Counted from the stretch's first letter, positions 43,303-52,060 are shown. The stretch: DNA of 64,000 nucleotides from Flexifilum sp963727545 (GCA_963727545.1 CAVSGS010000006.1:186001-250000), one strand, 5' to 3'. Translations and numbers: made by a program. The notes: generated from the sequence alone by a model not told the origin.

Positions 43303-43335
43303 ATCAACGCAAAGGCGCGAAGACGCAAAGGAAAG
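43303..43335. repeat. Family C repeat fragment
   Basis: AACGCAAAGGCGCGAAGACG followed by CAAAG is the short form of the repeat found again at 44594 and 56584. Confidence 0.55.
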
Positions 43336-43419
43336 ACTTCCATTTGGCGCTGGCAACCGAAGGTTGCACGGCGACTTGGCGGTTTAATAGATAGAAAATT
43401 TGTTTGCGGGATTAGGCAG

Positions 43420-43905
43420 ATGGCAAAGCGATCAGATGACTTACTGAACGAGATCATTGCGCGGCGGCGGGCGAAGCAGCTTGAGCCGCAGCAGGACGTA
43501 CTGGCGCGGGTGCTCGACGGGCTGAACGCCTTCGACACGCTGGAGGCGTTGAAGCGGCGGACGAAGCTGTGTTACGGTCCGCAAGTGCTGCGCGGGACGG
43601 CGATGGCGGTGGTCGTGTGGCGGCGCGCGCCCGGTTACTACGGCTATAAAACCCTGTCGCTGATCGGCGTGTGGGCGGTGCTGCGCGAGGATCAGCCCTA
43701 CGTAGTGGTCGGCAAGAAACTGCTCCCGTTCAGTCCGCCGTTCTACGACGCCGACGCCTACGCCAAGCTGATCCGCAAGAACTACGACCTCTACTATCAC
43801 GACGACGGCACGCCGCCGAAGCAGCCGGCATTCGCGGTGCACTACGACGTCGAGGCGCGGCTGGAACTGCGGGAGACGGTCACGCGGGAACTGGCGAAGC
43901 TGTAG
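43420..43905 (+). CDS. Conserved hypothetical protein, 161 residues
   Basis: ATG 43420 begins MAKRSDDLLNEIIARRRAKQ. The protein is soluble and has a basic start, then alternating strands and helices (GTAMAVVVWRRAPGYYG, SLIGVWAVLREDQPYVVVG) and an acidic/aromatic stretch (YDLYYHDDGTPPKQPAFAVH). No catalytic motif was recognised, but the Tyr- and His-rich stretch may form a ligand site. It lies between the alcohol dehydrogenase (divergent) and a membrane protein (convergent), so it appears to be a single gene. Confidence rests on codon use and on the open frame across the whole length. Confidence 0.55.
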   Translation: MAKRSDDLLNEIIARRRAKQLEPQQDVLARVLDGLNAFDTLEALKRRTKLCYGPQVLRGTAMAVVVWRRAPGYYGYKTLSLIGVWAVLREDQPYVVVGKKLLPFSPPFYDADAYAKLIRKNYDLYYHDDGTPPKQPAFAVHYDVEARLELRETVTRELAKL

Positions 43906-43919
43906 CCAAAAGAAAGAAA

Positions 43920-43990
43920 AGGGCGCAGCACGCTGCGCCCCTACGAACCTCACCCCCCGACCCCCTCTCCATAATGAGAGGGGGAGAGTA
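43920..43990. repeat. Family P palindrome (GCGCAGC core) followed by a family E unit
   Basis: GGGCGCAGCACGCTGCGCCC is at 43921-43940, followed by CTAC. The family E unit then reads CCTCACCCCCCGACCCCCTC and GAGAGGGGGAGAGTA, without its right TGAGG end. Confidence 0.65.
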
Positions 43991-44069
43991 CCTCGTCGAT
44001 TTTAGCTGACAGTCTCGACAATGGATGAATTTTCAAAGGACTGCGTTATTTCAACGCGTTTACGCTTGC

Positions 44070-44513
44070 CTAGACGTCGAGGTCGCCGTCGATGTTGAGC
44101 AGGTCGCCGAAGATCGGGTCGTCGGTGTCGTGATCGACCGGCTGATACGGCTCGCTGCGGCGCGATCCGAGGCGCGGCGTGGCAGGGTCGAAGGGTTGAT
44201 CGGCGGGCGGAGCAGCGGCAGGGATATAGTGATGCTGCCCCGGTGGGGCGTTGCTATCGCGGACCGCCTGTCGAGCGAGCGCGCTGTCGAAATCCTCAGC
44301 TTGCGCCAGCGCGTGTAAATCGGGCTTAGGGGACTTGATGTAGGTTGGCTGATCGTCGTCTTCGTCTTTGGCACCGTGCATCAGCAGCGAGAAAAACTCG
44401 ATGGAATGCGCTCCGGCGAAGCGAAAGAGAATCACGAACCCCACGATGAAGACTCCCAGACAGATCACCGCCAACCCGACTAAGGCAACGATCACCAATG
44501 TGTTGCTCGGCAT
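44070..44513 (-). CDS. Small membrane protein with acidic tail
   Basis: ATG 44513 begins MPSNTLVIVALVGLAVICLG; ATG 44531 would add six residues. A single membrane helix at 8-33 (VGLAVICLGVFIVGFVILF) is followed by a cytoplasmic or extracellular region of about 115 residues that is Asp/Pro-rich and lacks a recognisable fold (KDEDDDQPTYIKSPKPDLHA, DPATPRLGSRRSEP). The tail ends DGDLDV. Such proteins are common membrane anchors or scaffolds, but the role is unknown. It lies between the hypothetical gene and the aminotransferase and is transcribed away from the latter. Confidence 0.6.
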   Translation of the reverse strand: MPSNTLVIVALVGLAVICLGVFIVGFVILFRFAGAHSIEFFSLLMHGAKDEDDDQPTYIKSPKPDLHALAQAEDFDSALARQAVRDSNAPPGQHHYIPAAAPPADQPFDPATPRLGSRRSEPYQPVDHDTDDPIFGDLLNIDGDLDV

Positions 44514-44593
44514 CGCGTATCCCTCGAACAAATAAGCGGATTCAACACCATTGTATCATCAATCCGTAGGCGACAAGCAAAGGACAAAGGATT

Positions 44594-44665
44594 TAACGCA
44601 AGGGCACAGGCGAAACGAAGTTTCGCACGACGCGAAGACGCCAAGCGAGACTAAAAGGCGCAAAA
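44594..44665. repeat. Family C repeat with internal palindrome
   Basis: AACGCAAGGGCACAGGCGAA is followed by CGAAACGAAGTTTCG and CACGACGCGAAGACG. The same order returns at 56584-56630. The rest of 44532-44790 is A+T-richer and shows no gene. Confidence 0.6.
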
Positions 44666-44790
44666 GGCAGATTTTCAGACAGAGTGTAGGAGAAGCGGCG
44701 GGCGTTTTAGTGAGGGCTGAGCGTTTACGCCGTCCGGCTTTCAGGGATAATGGAGGAACGCTTGAGCACAACCCTAACTAGGAACCCATT

Positions 44791-45951
44791 ATGCGCAATT
44801 ACGTGTCACAGAGTGTCCAGAATATGCGTCCGTCCGGCATCCGTCGCTATTTCGACATCGCCGCGACCATGAAGGACGTGATCACGCTGGGCATCGGCGA
44901 GCCGAACTTTACGACGCCGCAGCACATCATGGAGAAGGGGATCGAATCGCTGGAGCGCGGGCAGACCGGTTACACCTCGAACGCCGGGTTGCTCGAACTC
45001 CGCGAGGCGATCGCGTGTCACCTGCAGCGGCTGTATAACTTGAACTATTCGCCGGACGATCAAGTGCTGGTGACGGTCGGCGTCAGCGAAGCGCTCTACA
45101 TCGCCCTGCGGGCGATCCTCGATCCGGGTGACGAGGTGCTGGTAGTGCAGCCCTGTTTCGTCGCCAACGCTGCCGCCGTCGAGATGGCGGGCGGCGTCCC
45201 GGTGATCGTCAACGCCTACGTCGAGAACGAGTTTCAGGTCACCGGCGCGGAACTGGAAGCGGCGATCACGCCGCGCACCAAAGCGATCCTGATCAGCTAC
45301 CCGAACAACCCCACCGGCGCGATCCTGACGCTGGAGCACATGCAGGAAGTCGCCGCCGTCGCCGAGAAATACGATCTGGTGGTGCTTTCGGACGAGATTT
45401 ACGAGCGGCTGGTCTATGCCGAGCGGCACACCTGCTTCGCTACGCTGCCGGGAATGTACGAGCGCACGATCGTCATGAGCGGCGTCAGCAAATCCTACGC
45501 CATGACCGGTTGGCGCATCGGCTACGTGACTGCGCCGCGCGAACTGATGACCGCGATGAAGAAGCTGCATCAATACCTGATCATGTCCGCGCCGACGATC
45601 GGGCAGGTCGCAGCGATGCAGGCGATTTTGCAAGGCGAAGACGACGTCGAGCGGATGCGCCAAGCCTACGACGAGCGCCGCCGCCTGATTGTCGGCGGCT
45701 TCAACGACATGGGGCTGACCTGCTTCGAGCCGCGCGGCGCGTTTTATGCTTTCCCGAACATCGAGATCACCGGGATGAGCGACGAGGATTTCTGCGAGAC
45801 GCTGCTGCGCGAAGAACAGGTCGCGGTGGTGCCGGGGAGCGCCTTCGGCGAAAGCGGCAGCGGCTTTGTCCGCGCCAGCTACACCAACAGCACGGAGAAT
45901 ATCGAGACGGCGCTGGAACGAATGCGGCGATTTATGCGCCATCACGGCTAA
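44791..45951 (+). CDS. Class I/II pyridoxal-phosphate aminotransferase
   Basis: The 386-residue enzyme has the fold-type I landmarks: MKDVITLGIGEPNFTTP near the N-terminus, LLELREAIACHL, LISYPNNPTGAIL for the PLP-phosphate Asn/Pro strand, VVLSDEIYERLVY for the aspartate that holds the pyridine nitrogen, and SGVSKSYAMTGWRIGYV with the Schiff-base lysine. Such enzymes transaminate aspartate, aromatic or branched amino acids; the substrate cannot be fixed. It stands alone between a divergent membrane protein and the sensor kinase and is followed by a clear terminator at 45982-46004. GGAACCC upstream is a weak ribosome-binding site. Confidence 0.93.
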   Translation: MRNYVSQSVQNMRPSGIRRYFDIAATMKDVITLGIGEPNFTTPQHIMEKGIESLERGQTGYTSNAGLLELREAIACHLQRLYNLNYSPDDQVLVTVGVSEALYIALRAILDPGDEVLVVQPCFVANAAAVEMAGGVPVIVNAYVENEFQVTGAELEAAITPRTKAILISYPNNPTGAILTLEHMQEVAAVAEKYDLVVLSDEIYERLVYAERHTCFATLPGMYERTIVMSGVSKSYAMTGWRIGYVTAPRELMTAMKKLHQYLIMSAPTIGQVAAMQAILQGEDDVERMRQAYDERRRLIVGGFNDMGLTCFEPRGAFYAFPNIEITGMSDEDFCETLLREEQVAVVPGSAFGESGSGFVRASYTNSTENIETALERMRRFMRHHG

Positions 45952-45981
45952 ACCTGCGTTATACTCCTGCCGGAAGGTCGA

Positions 45982-46004
45982 GAACCCCATCGTCGGGGTT
46001 CTTT
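45982..46004 (+). terminator. Rho-independent terminator of the aminotransferase gene
   Basis: The stem GAACCCC / GGGGTTC with the loop ATCGTC is followed by TTTG. It lies 31 bases after the stop codon. Confidence 0.75.
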
Positions 46005-46114
46005 GATTTCCCATTTCTGTCCTAGTGGGCGAACATTCCTATACGGAACGCTGGATCCTTGCGGTAAATTTAGGCGCATGTTTACCCGCGCAGTTTGGCG
46101 AAAGCGCCAATTCT

Positions 46115-48490
46115 ATGGTTGAAACCTCCCCGTTGATTTTGGTCGCGTCTGGCGGCGCTCAAGAAGCGGCTGCCAGTGCTCAGAAATTGCAGCAGGATAA
46201 TTTCCGGGTCGAGCTGGTGAGCGACGCCGTTTCGCTGCTGACCGCCTTCTCCCGGCTGGCACCGAAGGCGATTGTGCTGGACAGCGCGCTGCCGGGCGGC
46301 GATGCTTACGCGATCTGCGCGCGGCTGCATGGGGAGAGCGAAGTACCGATCTTGATGCTCACGACCAACGACGCCGACGAGATCGGGCGGGCGCTGCGTG
46401 CGGGTGCCAAGGACGTGCTGACTAAGCCGATCGTGGTGCCGCTGCTGTGCTTGCGGCTGCGGGCGTTGATCGAGGGGCAGCGGCTCGCCGACCGCAATGG
46501 CGAGCACGATCGTCGCTGGAAGCAAATCTTCGAACGTAACCGCGCGATCCAGTTGATCGTCAATCCGCAGAGCGGGCAGATTATCGACGCGAACCCGGCA
46601 GCTTGCGCCTTGTACGGCTATTCACGCGAAGACTTTCAGCGGTTGACGATCACCGACATTGACGTGCCGGTCGATTGGGACGACGAACAGCCGTCGATGT
46701 TCAGTTTCCGCCACCGACTCGCTTCCGGCGAACTGCGCGACGTCTCGATCTTTTCCAGCCCAATCGAGCGCGATGGGCAAATGCTGCTCTACTTGATCGT
46801 CAGCGCGCCGAAGTGGCGTCGCCCCGGCGCGGACGACGATCAGCGGCGGCTGGCGGAAGCGCTGCGCAATACGGCGTCGGTGCTGTCGAGTACGCTCGAC
46901 CAGAATGAAGTGCTTGACCGGATTCTGGAACAGGTCAACGACGTCGTGCCCAACGACTGCGCCAACATTATGTTGATCGAGGCAAACGTGGCGCGGGTCG
47001 TCCGGGCGCGGGGCTATGAGGGGCGGGTCTCGCCGGAGATCATGGGCGGCGTCCGGCTGAAAGTTCCGGACGCGCCGCTGCTGAGCTGGATGATCGAGAA
47101 CAACAGCGCACTCGCCATGCCCAGCACCGACGATTCGACCGAATGGATCCTCGCCAGCCCGGACTATACGTGGCTGAAATCTTACGTCGCTGCGCCGATC
47201 CGCATCGGCAACCACGTGATCGGCTTCCTCAACCTCGACAGCGCCATCCCCAATCGCTTCACCTCGGCGGATGCCGAACGCTTGCAAGCCTTCGCCGATC
47301 AAGCGGCGATTGCCATCCGCAACGCGCGGCTGTACGACCGGGTGCGGCATCAAGCCGCCGAGATGGAACGGCGCGTGCAGCAGCGCACCTCCGAACTCGA
47401 ATACGAGCGCGGGCAGCTGCGGGCGATCATGGACGCGATGACCGAAGGCGTCGCCTACACCGAGGCGGTCAACGGTGAGTACCACACCCGCTACGTCAAC
47501 CGGGCGCTCTCGGAGATCACCGGCTACAGCATCGAAGAGTGGAATCAGCACTCGTTGGAACTGTTTCGCAGTAAGACCATGAGCGACGATGAATTCGCTG
47601 CGGTATTGAATACCTCAATCGCTGAACTGAAGCGAGTCGGCTTCTGGCGTACCGAGACCCGGCTGATGCGTAAAAACGGCACCGAGTTCGACGCGAGCGT
47701 GATCACAACTCGCATCGACGGAGCAAACGGCGAAATTGCGGGCGCGGTCAGCGTGATCCGCGACATCAGCAAGGAGAAAGCGCTCCAGCAGCAGAAGGAA
47801 CGCTTCGTCGCGCACGCCTCGCACGAACTGCGGACGCCGATCACCAATCTCAAGACGCGGCTGTACCTGATGCGTCGCCAGCCGGAGCGCATCGAGGAGC
47901 ACATGCGCGTGCTGGAGCAGGTGACCGACCGCATGAAGCGCTTAGCGGAGGATCTGCTCGACATTTCGCGGTTCGAGCGCGGGGTGATCAAGATCAAGCG
48001 CGAGCCGGTCGTCCTGCAAGAGATGATCGAGAACCTCGTGCTGGTGCAGCGCGCTGAAGCCGACCGCAAAGGGTTGACCTTGACCTTCACGCTGCCTGAC
48101 GAGCCGACCGTCGTCTTTGCCGACGCGGAGCGGCTGGCGCAGGTGATCACCAACCTGATCGTCAACGGCATCAACTACACGCCGGAAGGCGGGCAGGTCG
48201 AGGTGCGGCTCCGTCGAGTGCTTGAGGATGGCGAGGCGAACGCCTTGATCGAGGTCGAGGATACCGGGATCGGCATCGGCGAGGAGCATCTGCCGCACAT
48301 CTTCCAGCCATTCTACCGGGTGGTCAGCCAAGTCGAAGGCACAGGACTGGGCTTGAGCATCACCAAAGAGATCGTCGAACTGCACGGCGGCAAGCTCACC
48401 GTCACCAGCGTTGAGGGTGAAGGAAGCTGCTTCTGCTTCTCGCTGCCGCTGATCACGACACCAGAACTGAGCGAATCCAGCGAAATCTGA
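46115..48490 (+). CDS. Sensor histidine kinase with REC, PAS, GAF, PAS domains
   Basis: ATG 46115 begins MVETSPLILVASGGAQEAAA; upstream in-frame residues are not kinase-like. The 791-residue protein has: a receiver-like domain (1-130) in which the phospho-acceptor is in IVLDSALPGG but the usual acidic pair at the first strand reads LVASGG; a PAS domain (IDANPAACALYGYSREDF); a GAF domain (ALRNTASVLSSTLDQNEV to FADQAAIAIRNARLYD); a second PAS with coiled coil (YVNRALSEITGYSIEEW); HisKA with the H box HASHELRTPITNLK; and HATPase_c with QVITNLIVNGINYT, DTGIGIGEEHLPHI and GTGLGLSITKEIVE. The signal is unknown. The next gene starts within its stop (TGATG). Confidence 0.93.
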   Translation: MVETSPLILVASGGAQEAAASAQKLQQDNFRVELVSDAVSLLTAFSRLAPKAIVLDSALPGGDAYAICARLHGESEVPILMLTTNDADEIGRALRAGAKDVLTKPIVVPLLCLRLRALIEGQRLADRNGEHDRRWKQIFERNRAIQLIVNPQSGQIIDANPAACALYGYSREDFQRLTITDIDVPVDWDDEQPSMFSFRHRLASGELRDVSIFSSPIERDGQMLLYLIVSAPKWRRPGADDDQRRLAEALRNTASVLSSTLDQNEVLDRILEQVNDVVPNDCANIMLIEANVARVVRARGYEGRVSPEIMGGVRLKVPDAPLLSWMIENNSALAMPSTDDSTEWILASPDYTWLKSYVAAPIRIGNHVIGFLNLDSAIPNRFTSADAERLQAFADQAAIAIRNARLYDRVRHQAAEMERRVQQRTSELEYERGQLRAIMDAMTEGVAYTEAVNGEYHTRYVNRALSEITGYSIEEWNQHSLELFRSKTMSDDEFAAVLNTSIAELKRVGFWRTETRLMRKNGTEFDASVITTRIDGANGEIAGAVSVIRDISKEKALQQQKERFVAHASHELRTPITNLKTRLYLMRRQPERIEEHMRVLEQVTDRMKRLAEDLLDISRFERGVIKIKREPVVLQEMIENLVLVQRAEADRKGLTLTFTLPDEPTVVFADAERLAQVITNLIVNGINYTPEGGQVEVRLRRVLEDGEANALIEVEDTGIGIGEEHLPHIFQPFYRVVSQVEGTGLGLSITKEIVELHGGKLTVTSVEGEGSCFCFSLPLITTPELSESSEI

Positions 48491-49137
48491 TGCCCACCCC
48501 CTTAGAATTAGCCGAAGCGTTCATCAGCGCGGGCGAGCTTGACGACGCGGTCGCTGAGCTTGACGACTACCTCGATCGACATCCGCACGATACCGGCGCG
48601 ATCCGGCTGCGCGCGCAACTGCTCGTTCGCCTCCCCGGTCGCGCCCGCGACGCGCTCGACGACCTCGATCACCTGCCCGAACGCACCGCCGACGATCACC
48701 TGCTGCGGGCGGCGGCATTTAACGCGCTTGGCGATGCGGCGGGCGAATTCGCCGCCATCGAGCAGGCGTACAACGCCAACCCCGATTTGCGGAATGCCGA
48801 TCTGCTGCTGACGCAGCTTTATAAGCGGGGCGAGGCTGACCGCGCCTTGCGTTTGTTGGCGGATCTGCCCAAAACGGGGCATTGGCTGGTTTGGGCTGGC
48901 GACTTTCACGCTCTGACCGGCGATTTCGTCACCGCTGCGGCGGATTACTGCTCGGCGCTGGACGACCTCGCGCAGCATGAGGCAAGCGCGATCAGCGATC
49001 TGCGGCGGGCGGTGGTGCTGCTCAAGCGGGCTGAGGTTTATCGGCGGCTCGAACGTTTCGCCGACGCCGATGCCGATTATGCGGCGGCGAGCGCGATCGT
49101 CCCCAACGACCCGACGATTCCCCGGCAGGCTCGTTAA
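48490..49137 (+). CDS. TPR-containing partner of the histidine kinase
   Basis: ATG 48490 shares its A with the TGA of the kinase gene, so translation is coupled. The 215-residue protein is Ala/Leu/Asp-rich and made of helix-turn-helix repeats with a TPR-like period, for example GELDDAVAELDDYLDRHPHD, AIEQAYNANPDLRNADLLLT and RFADADADYAAASAIVPNDP. The repeats bind peptides or partner proteins. Its position directly behind a sensor kinase suggests it relays or scaffolds the response in place of a DNA-binding regulator, but this is inference. A family A repeat begins immediately after the stop. Confidence 0.82.
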   Translation: MPTPLELAEAFISAGELDDAVAELDDYLDRHPHDTGAIRLRAQLLVRLPGRARDALDDLDHLPERTADDHLLRAAAFNALGDAAGEFAAIEQAYNANPDLRNADLLLTQLYKRGEADRALRLLADLPKTGHWLVWAGDFHALTGDFVTAAADYCSALDDLAQHEASAISDLRRAVVLLKRAEVYRRLERFADADADYAAASAIVPNDPTIPRQAR

Positions 49138-49215
49138 CCTCACCCCTAAATCCCCGCTCCATTACATAGAGAGGGGACTTTAAAGACCTCTTGCAACCTG
49201 TTTTTACCCCATCGC
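49136..49215. mobile_element. Family A fragment, copy A6 (left core only)
   Basis: It contains CCTCACCCCTAAATCCCCGC, the ACATAGAGAGGGGACTTTAAA stem in part, and ends CCTGTTTTTACCCC. Neither terminal repeat is present. Confidence 0.6.
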
Positions 49216-49244
49216 CCGTAAGTGAAGCGACGGAGACGCCTAGA

Positions 49245-49410
49245 CCTGACAGGGGTAGGTTTTTAACTCTACGCTTACCTCACCCCTAAATCCCCTCTCC
49301 ATTACATAGAGAGGGGACTTTAAACACCCTTTGTAACCTGTTTTTACCCCCTCTCCACATCGTGGAGAGGGGGCAGGGGGTGAGGTTAATTAAATACCTA
49401 CCCTGTTAGG
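49245..49410. mobile_element. Family A MITE-like element, copy A7, with target site duplication
   Basis: Terminal inverted repeats are CCTGACAGGGGTAGGT at the left and ACCTACCCTGTTAGG at the right. The flanks ACGCCTAGAC (49236-49245) and ACGCCTAGAC (49411-49420) are identical, which is a 9-10 bp target duplication. The right copy contains the last bases and stop codon of the reductase gene, so the element landed exactly there. Confidence 0.85.
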
Positions 49411-49414
49411 ACGC

Positions 49415-49918
49415 CTAGACGGGGCGGCGGCGAAAGGCGACCATCGGCAGCGAGGTGGCGATGAGCTGCTCTAATTCTTCCGGCGACGAGGTGGCGATGT
49501 CGATGCCCATCATGCCGCTCAGTTCACGGGCGGCGAAGCGGTGCCGATCGCGGTAGTCGATCAGGCGTTGGGCGGCTTGCGGCGGCGGCAGTACCTCGGC
49601 GCGGACGGGGAGCGTCCGCATCCCGACGCGAATAGTCGTCTCCGGGTGGGCGATCAGGTTTTGATACCAGTTCGCCTTATAGCCCCAACCGGAGGCGACG
49701 AAATAGCTGTCGTCGCTGCGGTCGTGATCGACCACCTCGACGACCGTCTGATGCAGCTTGCCCGATTTGCGCCCGACGTGGTCGATCATGACGAAGCGCT
49801 CGCCGAGCAGCCAGCCCAAATGCAGCCGAAAGAGGTAGATCGGCAGGCGGAACAGGAAACGCATGATGCCGCTCGGCGGGCGAGCGACCAGCGATCCGGG
49901 TTTGGGATCGGGGGACAT
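49415..49918 (-). CDS. Deazaflavin-dependent nitroreductase (DDN/DUF385) family protein
   Basis: The 167-residue protein has a basic start, then a hydrophobic helix LFRLPIYLFRLHLGWLLG, and the DDN core: HVGRKSGKLHQTVVEVVDH, YFVASGWGYKANWYQNLIAH and PETTIRVGMRTLPVRAEVLP. Related proteins are F420H2-dependent reductases of quinones or nitro compounds. In the DDN family these lysine and tyrosine residues contact the F420 phosphate. Biosynthesis of F420 is not encoded in the window. The start is ATG 49918, with an AGAGGAGTCC sequence before it. Family A element A7 lies at its 3' end. Confidence 0.82.
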   Translation of the reverse strand: MSPDPKPGSLVARPPSGIMRFLFRLPIYLFRLHLGWLLGERFVMIDHVGRKSGKLHQTVVEVVDHDRSDDSYFVASGWGYKANWYQNLIAHPETTIRVGMRTLPVRAEVLPPPQAAQRLIDYRDRHRFAARELSGMMGIDIATSSPEELEQLIATSLPMVAFRRRPV

Positions 49919-50018
49919 GAGCGGACTCCTCTCGCAGGATTTGATCGGGCGAGGCGTGCCTCACCCCTACAGGCGATCGCGTCGATAAAATCGACATGCC
50001 AAAAATGTCGCCTACAGC

Positions 50019-50024
50019 TATAAT
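50019..50024 (+). promoter_or_regulatory. -10 box (TATAAT) of a probably leaderless transcript
   Basis: TATAAT ends eight bases before ATG 50032, so transcription would begin at or within a base or two of the start codon. A short inverted repeat GTCGAT/ATCGAC (49981-49995) lies just upstream. Confidence 0.5.
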
Positions 50025-50031
50025 ACGCCCT

Positions 50032-51003
50032 ATGATCAAACAACTCGCCTTCCTGCTGACTTTCCTGCTGCTTTGCGCCTGTGATCCGCTCGCGCCGGTG
50101 CTCACGCCGACGCCGCAGATCGTGATCGTGACACCTTCGGCGAGCGATACGCCGATCCCGACGGCGACGAAGCCGCCGACGACCACGCCGACCCCCTCGC
50201 CGACGCCGCAGGATACCGCTACGCCGACCGCTTTCCCCTGCCTGCAAGATGGCGGGCAGATCGTCGCCTTCGACGACTTCCGCAGCCCGACGGCGGGCGA
50301 GAATCTGCGTTACCGGGTCTACATTCCGCCGTGCTACCTCGAAACGCAGAAGCGCTATCCCTACGTGATTCTGCTGCACGGTTTGCAGGAGAACGAGCAG
50401 CAGTGGGGCGAACTCGGCATCCAAGCGGCGCTCGATCAAGGCATTCAGAACGGCACGCTGGCACCGATGATCGTTGTCATGCCGAATATGGGCAGAATCG
50501 GTACCGAAAACAGCTTCCCGCCGGACGCCTCGTATGAGACGGTGGTGCTGGACGAACTCGTCCCGGCGGTCGAGCGCGACTTCTGCACGTGGGACGACCG
50601 CGATCACCGCGCCATCGGCGGGATCTCGCGCGGCGGCTTCTGGGCATTCGAGATCGCGCTGCGCCATCCCGACGTGTTCGGGATCGTCGGCGGTCACAGC
50701 GCAGCTTTCGACCCGGATAACGCCCCGGCAGCATTCAATCCGCTGGAACTGGCGCTGCATCCGCCGTCGAATCTGCGGATTTACCTCGATAACGGCGCAG
50801 ATGACCCGGCGGGGACCAACCTCGAATTGTTCTCCAGCCGCTTGAGCGCGCGCGGAATCGCCCATTCCTACATCGTCAGCCCGGTTGGTGGTCACGATGC
50901 CGCTTACTGGACGGCGCACCTCGACGAATACCTGACTTTCTACGCCCGCGACTGGACGCGCAACGTCAGCGAACTGCCAAGCTGTCTGCAACCGAGTCCG
51001 TGA
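50032..51003 (+). CDS. Secreted alpha/beta-hydrolase esterase, predicted lipoprotein
   Basis: ATG 50032 begins MIKQLAFLLTFLLLCACDPL; the lipobox LLLCAC suggests lipid attachment at Cys16 or 18. A Thr/Pro linker of about 35 residues leads to an esterase D/feruloyl-type alpha/beta-hydrolase: YPYVILLHGLQENEQQWGE, the nucleophile in GGISRGGFWAFEIALRHP, an acid near YLDNGADDPAGTNL, and His in SPVGGHDAAYW. The 323-residue protein would act outside the membrane on esters. TATAAT eight bases before the ATG suggests a leaderless message. The next gene starts five bases after its stop. Confidence 0.9.
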   Translation: MIKQLAFLLTFLLLCACDPLAPVLTPTPQIVIVTPSASDTPIPTATKPPTTTPTPSPTPQDTATPTAFPCLQDGGQIVAFDDFRSPTAGENLRYRVYIPPCYLETQKRYPYVILLHGLQENEQQWGELGIQAALDQGIQNGTLAPMIVVMPNMGRIGTENSFPPDASYETVVLDELVPAVERDFCTWDDRDHRAIGGISRGGFWAFEIALRHPDVFGIVGGHSAAFDPDNAPAAFNPLELALHPPSNLRIYLDNGADDPAGTNLELFSSRLSARGIAHSYIVSPVGGHDAAYWTAHLDEYLTFYARDWTRNVSELPSCLQPSP

Positions 51004-51007
51004 CGCG

Positions 51008-51753
51008 ATGCCCACCCCATTTACTCATCTGCTGACCGCGCAGCACTTGCTGTCCGATCCGGTCGTGCCCGCCGCGCAGCGCGCGCTGCTCAAGGCACAG
51101 GTCGGCGCGTTTCTGCTGGGCGCGGTGGTCGCCGATGCGCAGGGTCTGGCGGGGATCAGCCGCGTGGCGACCCACTTCTACGACTACGAATACCCGGTCA
51201 GCGACCCGGCGTGGCGGACGCATGCTGGCGCACTATCCGACGCTGCGCGGCGTCACCGATCCGGCGCAGCGGGCGCTGCTGGCGGGCTACGTCATGCACA
51301 TCTCGATGGACGAAATCTGGTCGCTGGAGATGACCGGTCCGTACTTCGGGCGCGGCACTTGGGCGGAGCATCGCCAGCGCTTCTTGATGCTGCACATCCT
51401 GCTGATCTTCATGGACGAGCGGGATCGGGCGCAGCTCGACGAAACGCTGAGCGCCGCTATGGGGGCGGTCGAGCCGGATCACTGGCTGCCGTTCCTGAGC
51501 GACACCGCGATCCGGCAGTGGCGCGACATCATCGCGCCGCAGATCGCGCCGGGGGGCATCAGCGAGACGCTCGACATCTACGGCGCGCGGCTTGGGCAAG
51601 ACGCCCGACGATCTGCGGGCGATCCTCAACTCACCGGTGCGGATGCAAGCGGAGTTGTGGGCGAACGTGCCGCCGGGAGACGTCGCGGCGGTCGAGGATC
51701 ACATGAATCGCTACGCCCGCGAGCAGATGGTGGCGTATCTCGGCGAGGGGTAA
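51008..51753 (+). CDS. Zinc-dependent phospholipase C-like protein, two +1 frameshifts
   Basis: The three frames join as MPTPFTHLLTAQHLLSDPVV... HFYDYEYPVSDPAWRT, then an extra C at about 51221, MLAHYPTLRGVTDPAQRALL and YVMHISMDEIWSLEMTGPYF, then an extra G at about 51595, KTPDDLRAILNSPVRMQAEL and REQMVAYLGEG to 51753. The conserved histidines of the zinc-binding PLC/S1-P1 nuclease family (H in THLL, H in YVMHI, D/H pairs) are present, so the protein, about 247 residues, likely binds zinc. There is no signal peptide. It lies five bases after the esterase gene and may share its transcript. Confidence 0.7.
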
Positions 51754-51776
51754 AAGCTGACCCCACCCCCAGCCCC

Positions 51777-51942
51777 CTATCAGGGGCAGGTATTTAAGTT
51801 TTGTGCTGACCTCACCCCTAAATCCCCTCTCCATTGCATGGAGAGGGGACTTTTAAAACCTTCTGCGAGCTGTCTTTACCCCCTCTCTACGTAGTGGAGA
51901 GGGGGCAGGGGGTGAGGTAAATAAAAAACCTACCCCTGACAG
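51777..51942. mobile_element. Family A MITE-like element, copy A8, nested in a family B copy
   Basis: The left terminal repeat is CTATCAGGGGCAGGTATTTAA (21 bases, shown here as CTATCAGGGGCAGG) and the right is ACCTACCCCTGACAG. CCCCCAGCCCC occurs at 51766-51776 and at 51943-51953: an 11-bp target duplication. The surrounding sequence is family B. Confidence 0.8.
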
Positions 51943-52060
51943 CCCCCAGCCCCTCCCCGAATTCAGGGAGGGGAGCGTGCTTTTGCCCGTTTCAAGGGTG
52001 GGTGGTCAAGGTTGATGACTTCTCGACACAGCAGAGGCGTTTTTAAGCACCCTCATTGAA
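51943..52060. repeat. Family B repeat, right part (head at 51760-51776)
   Basis: The body reads GCCCCTCCCCGAATTCAGGG and GATGACTTCTCGACACAGC and ends near TTTTTAAGCACCCTC. The head CCCCACCCCCAGCCCC is on the other side of A8. Confidence 0.65.
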
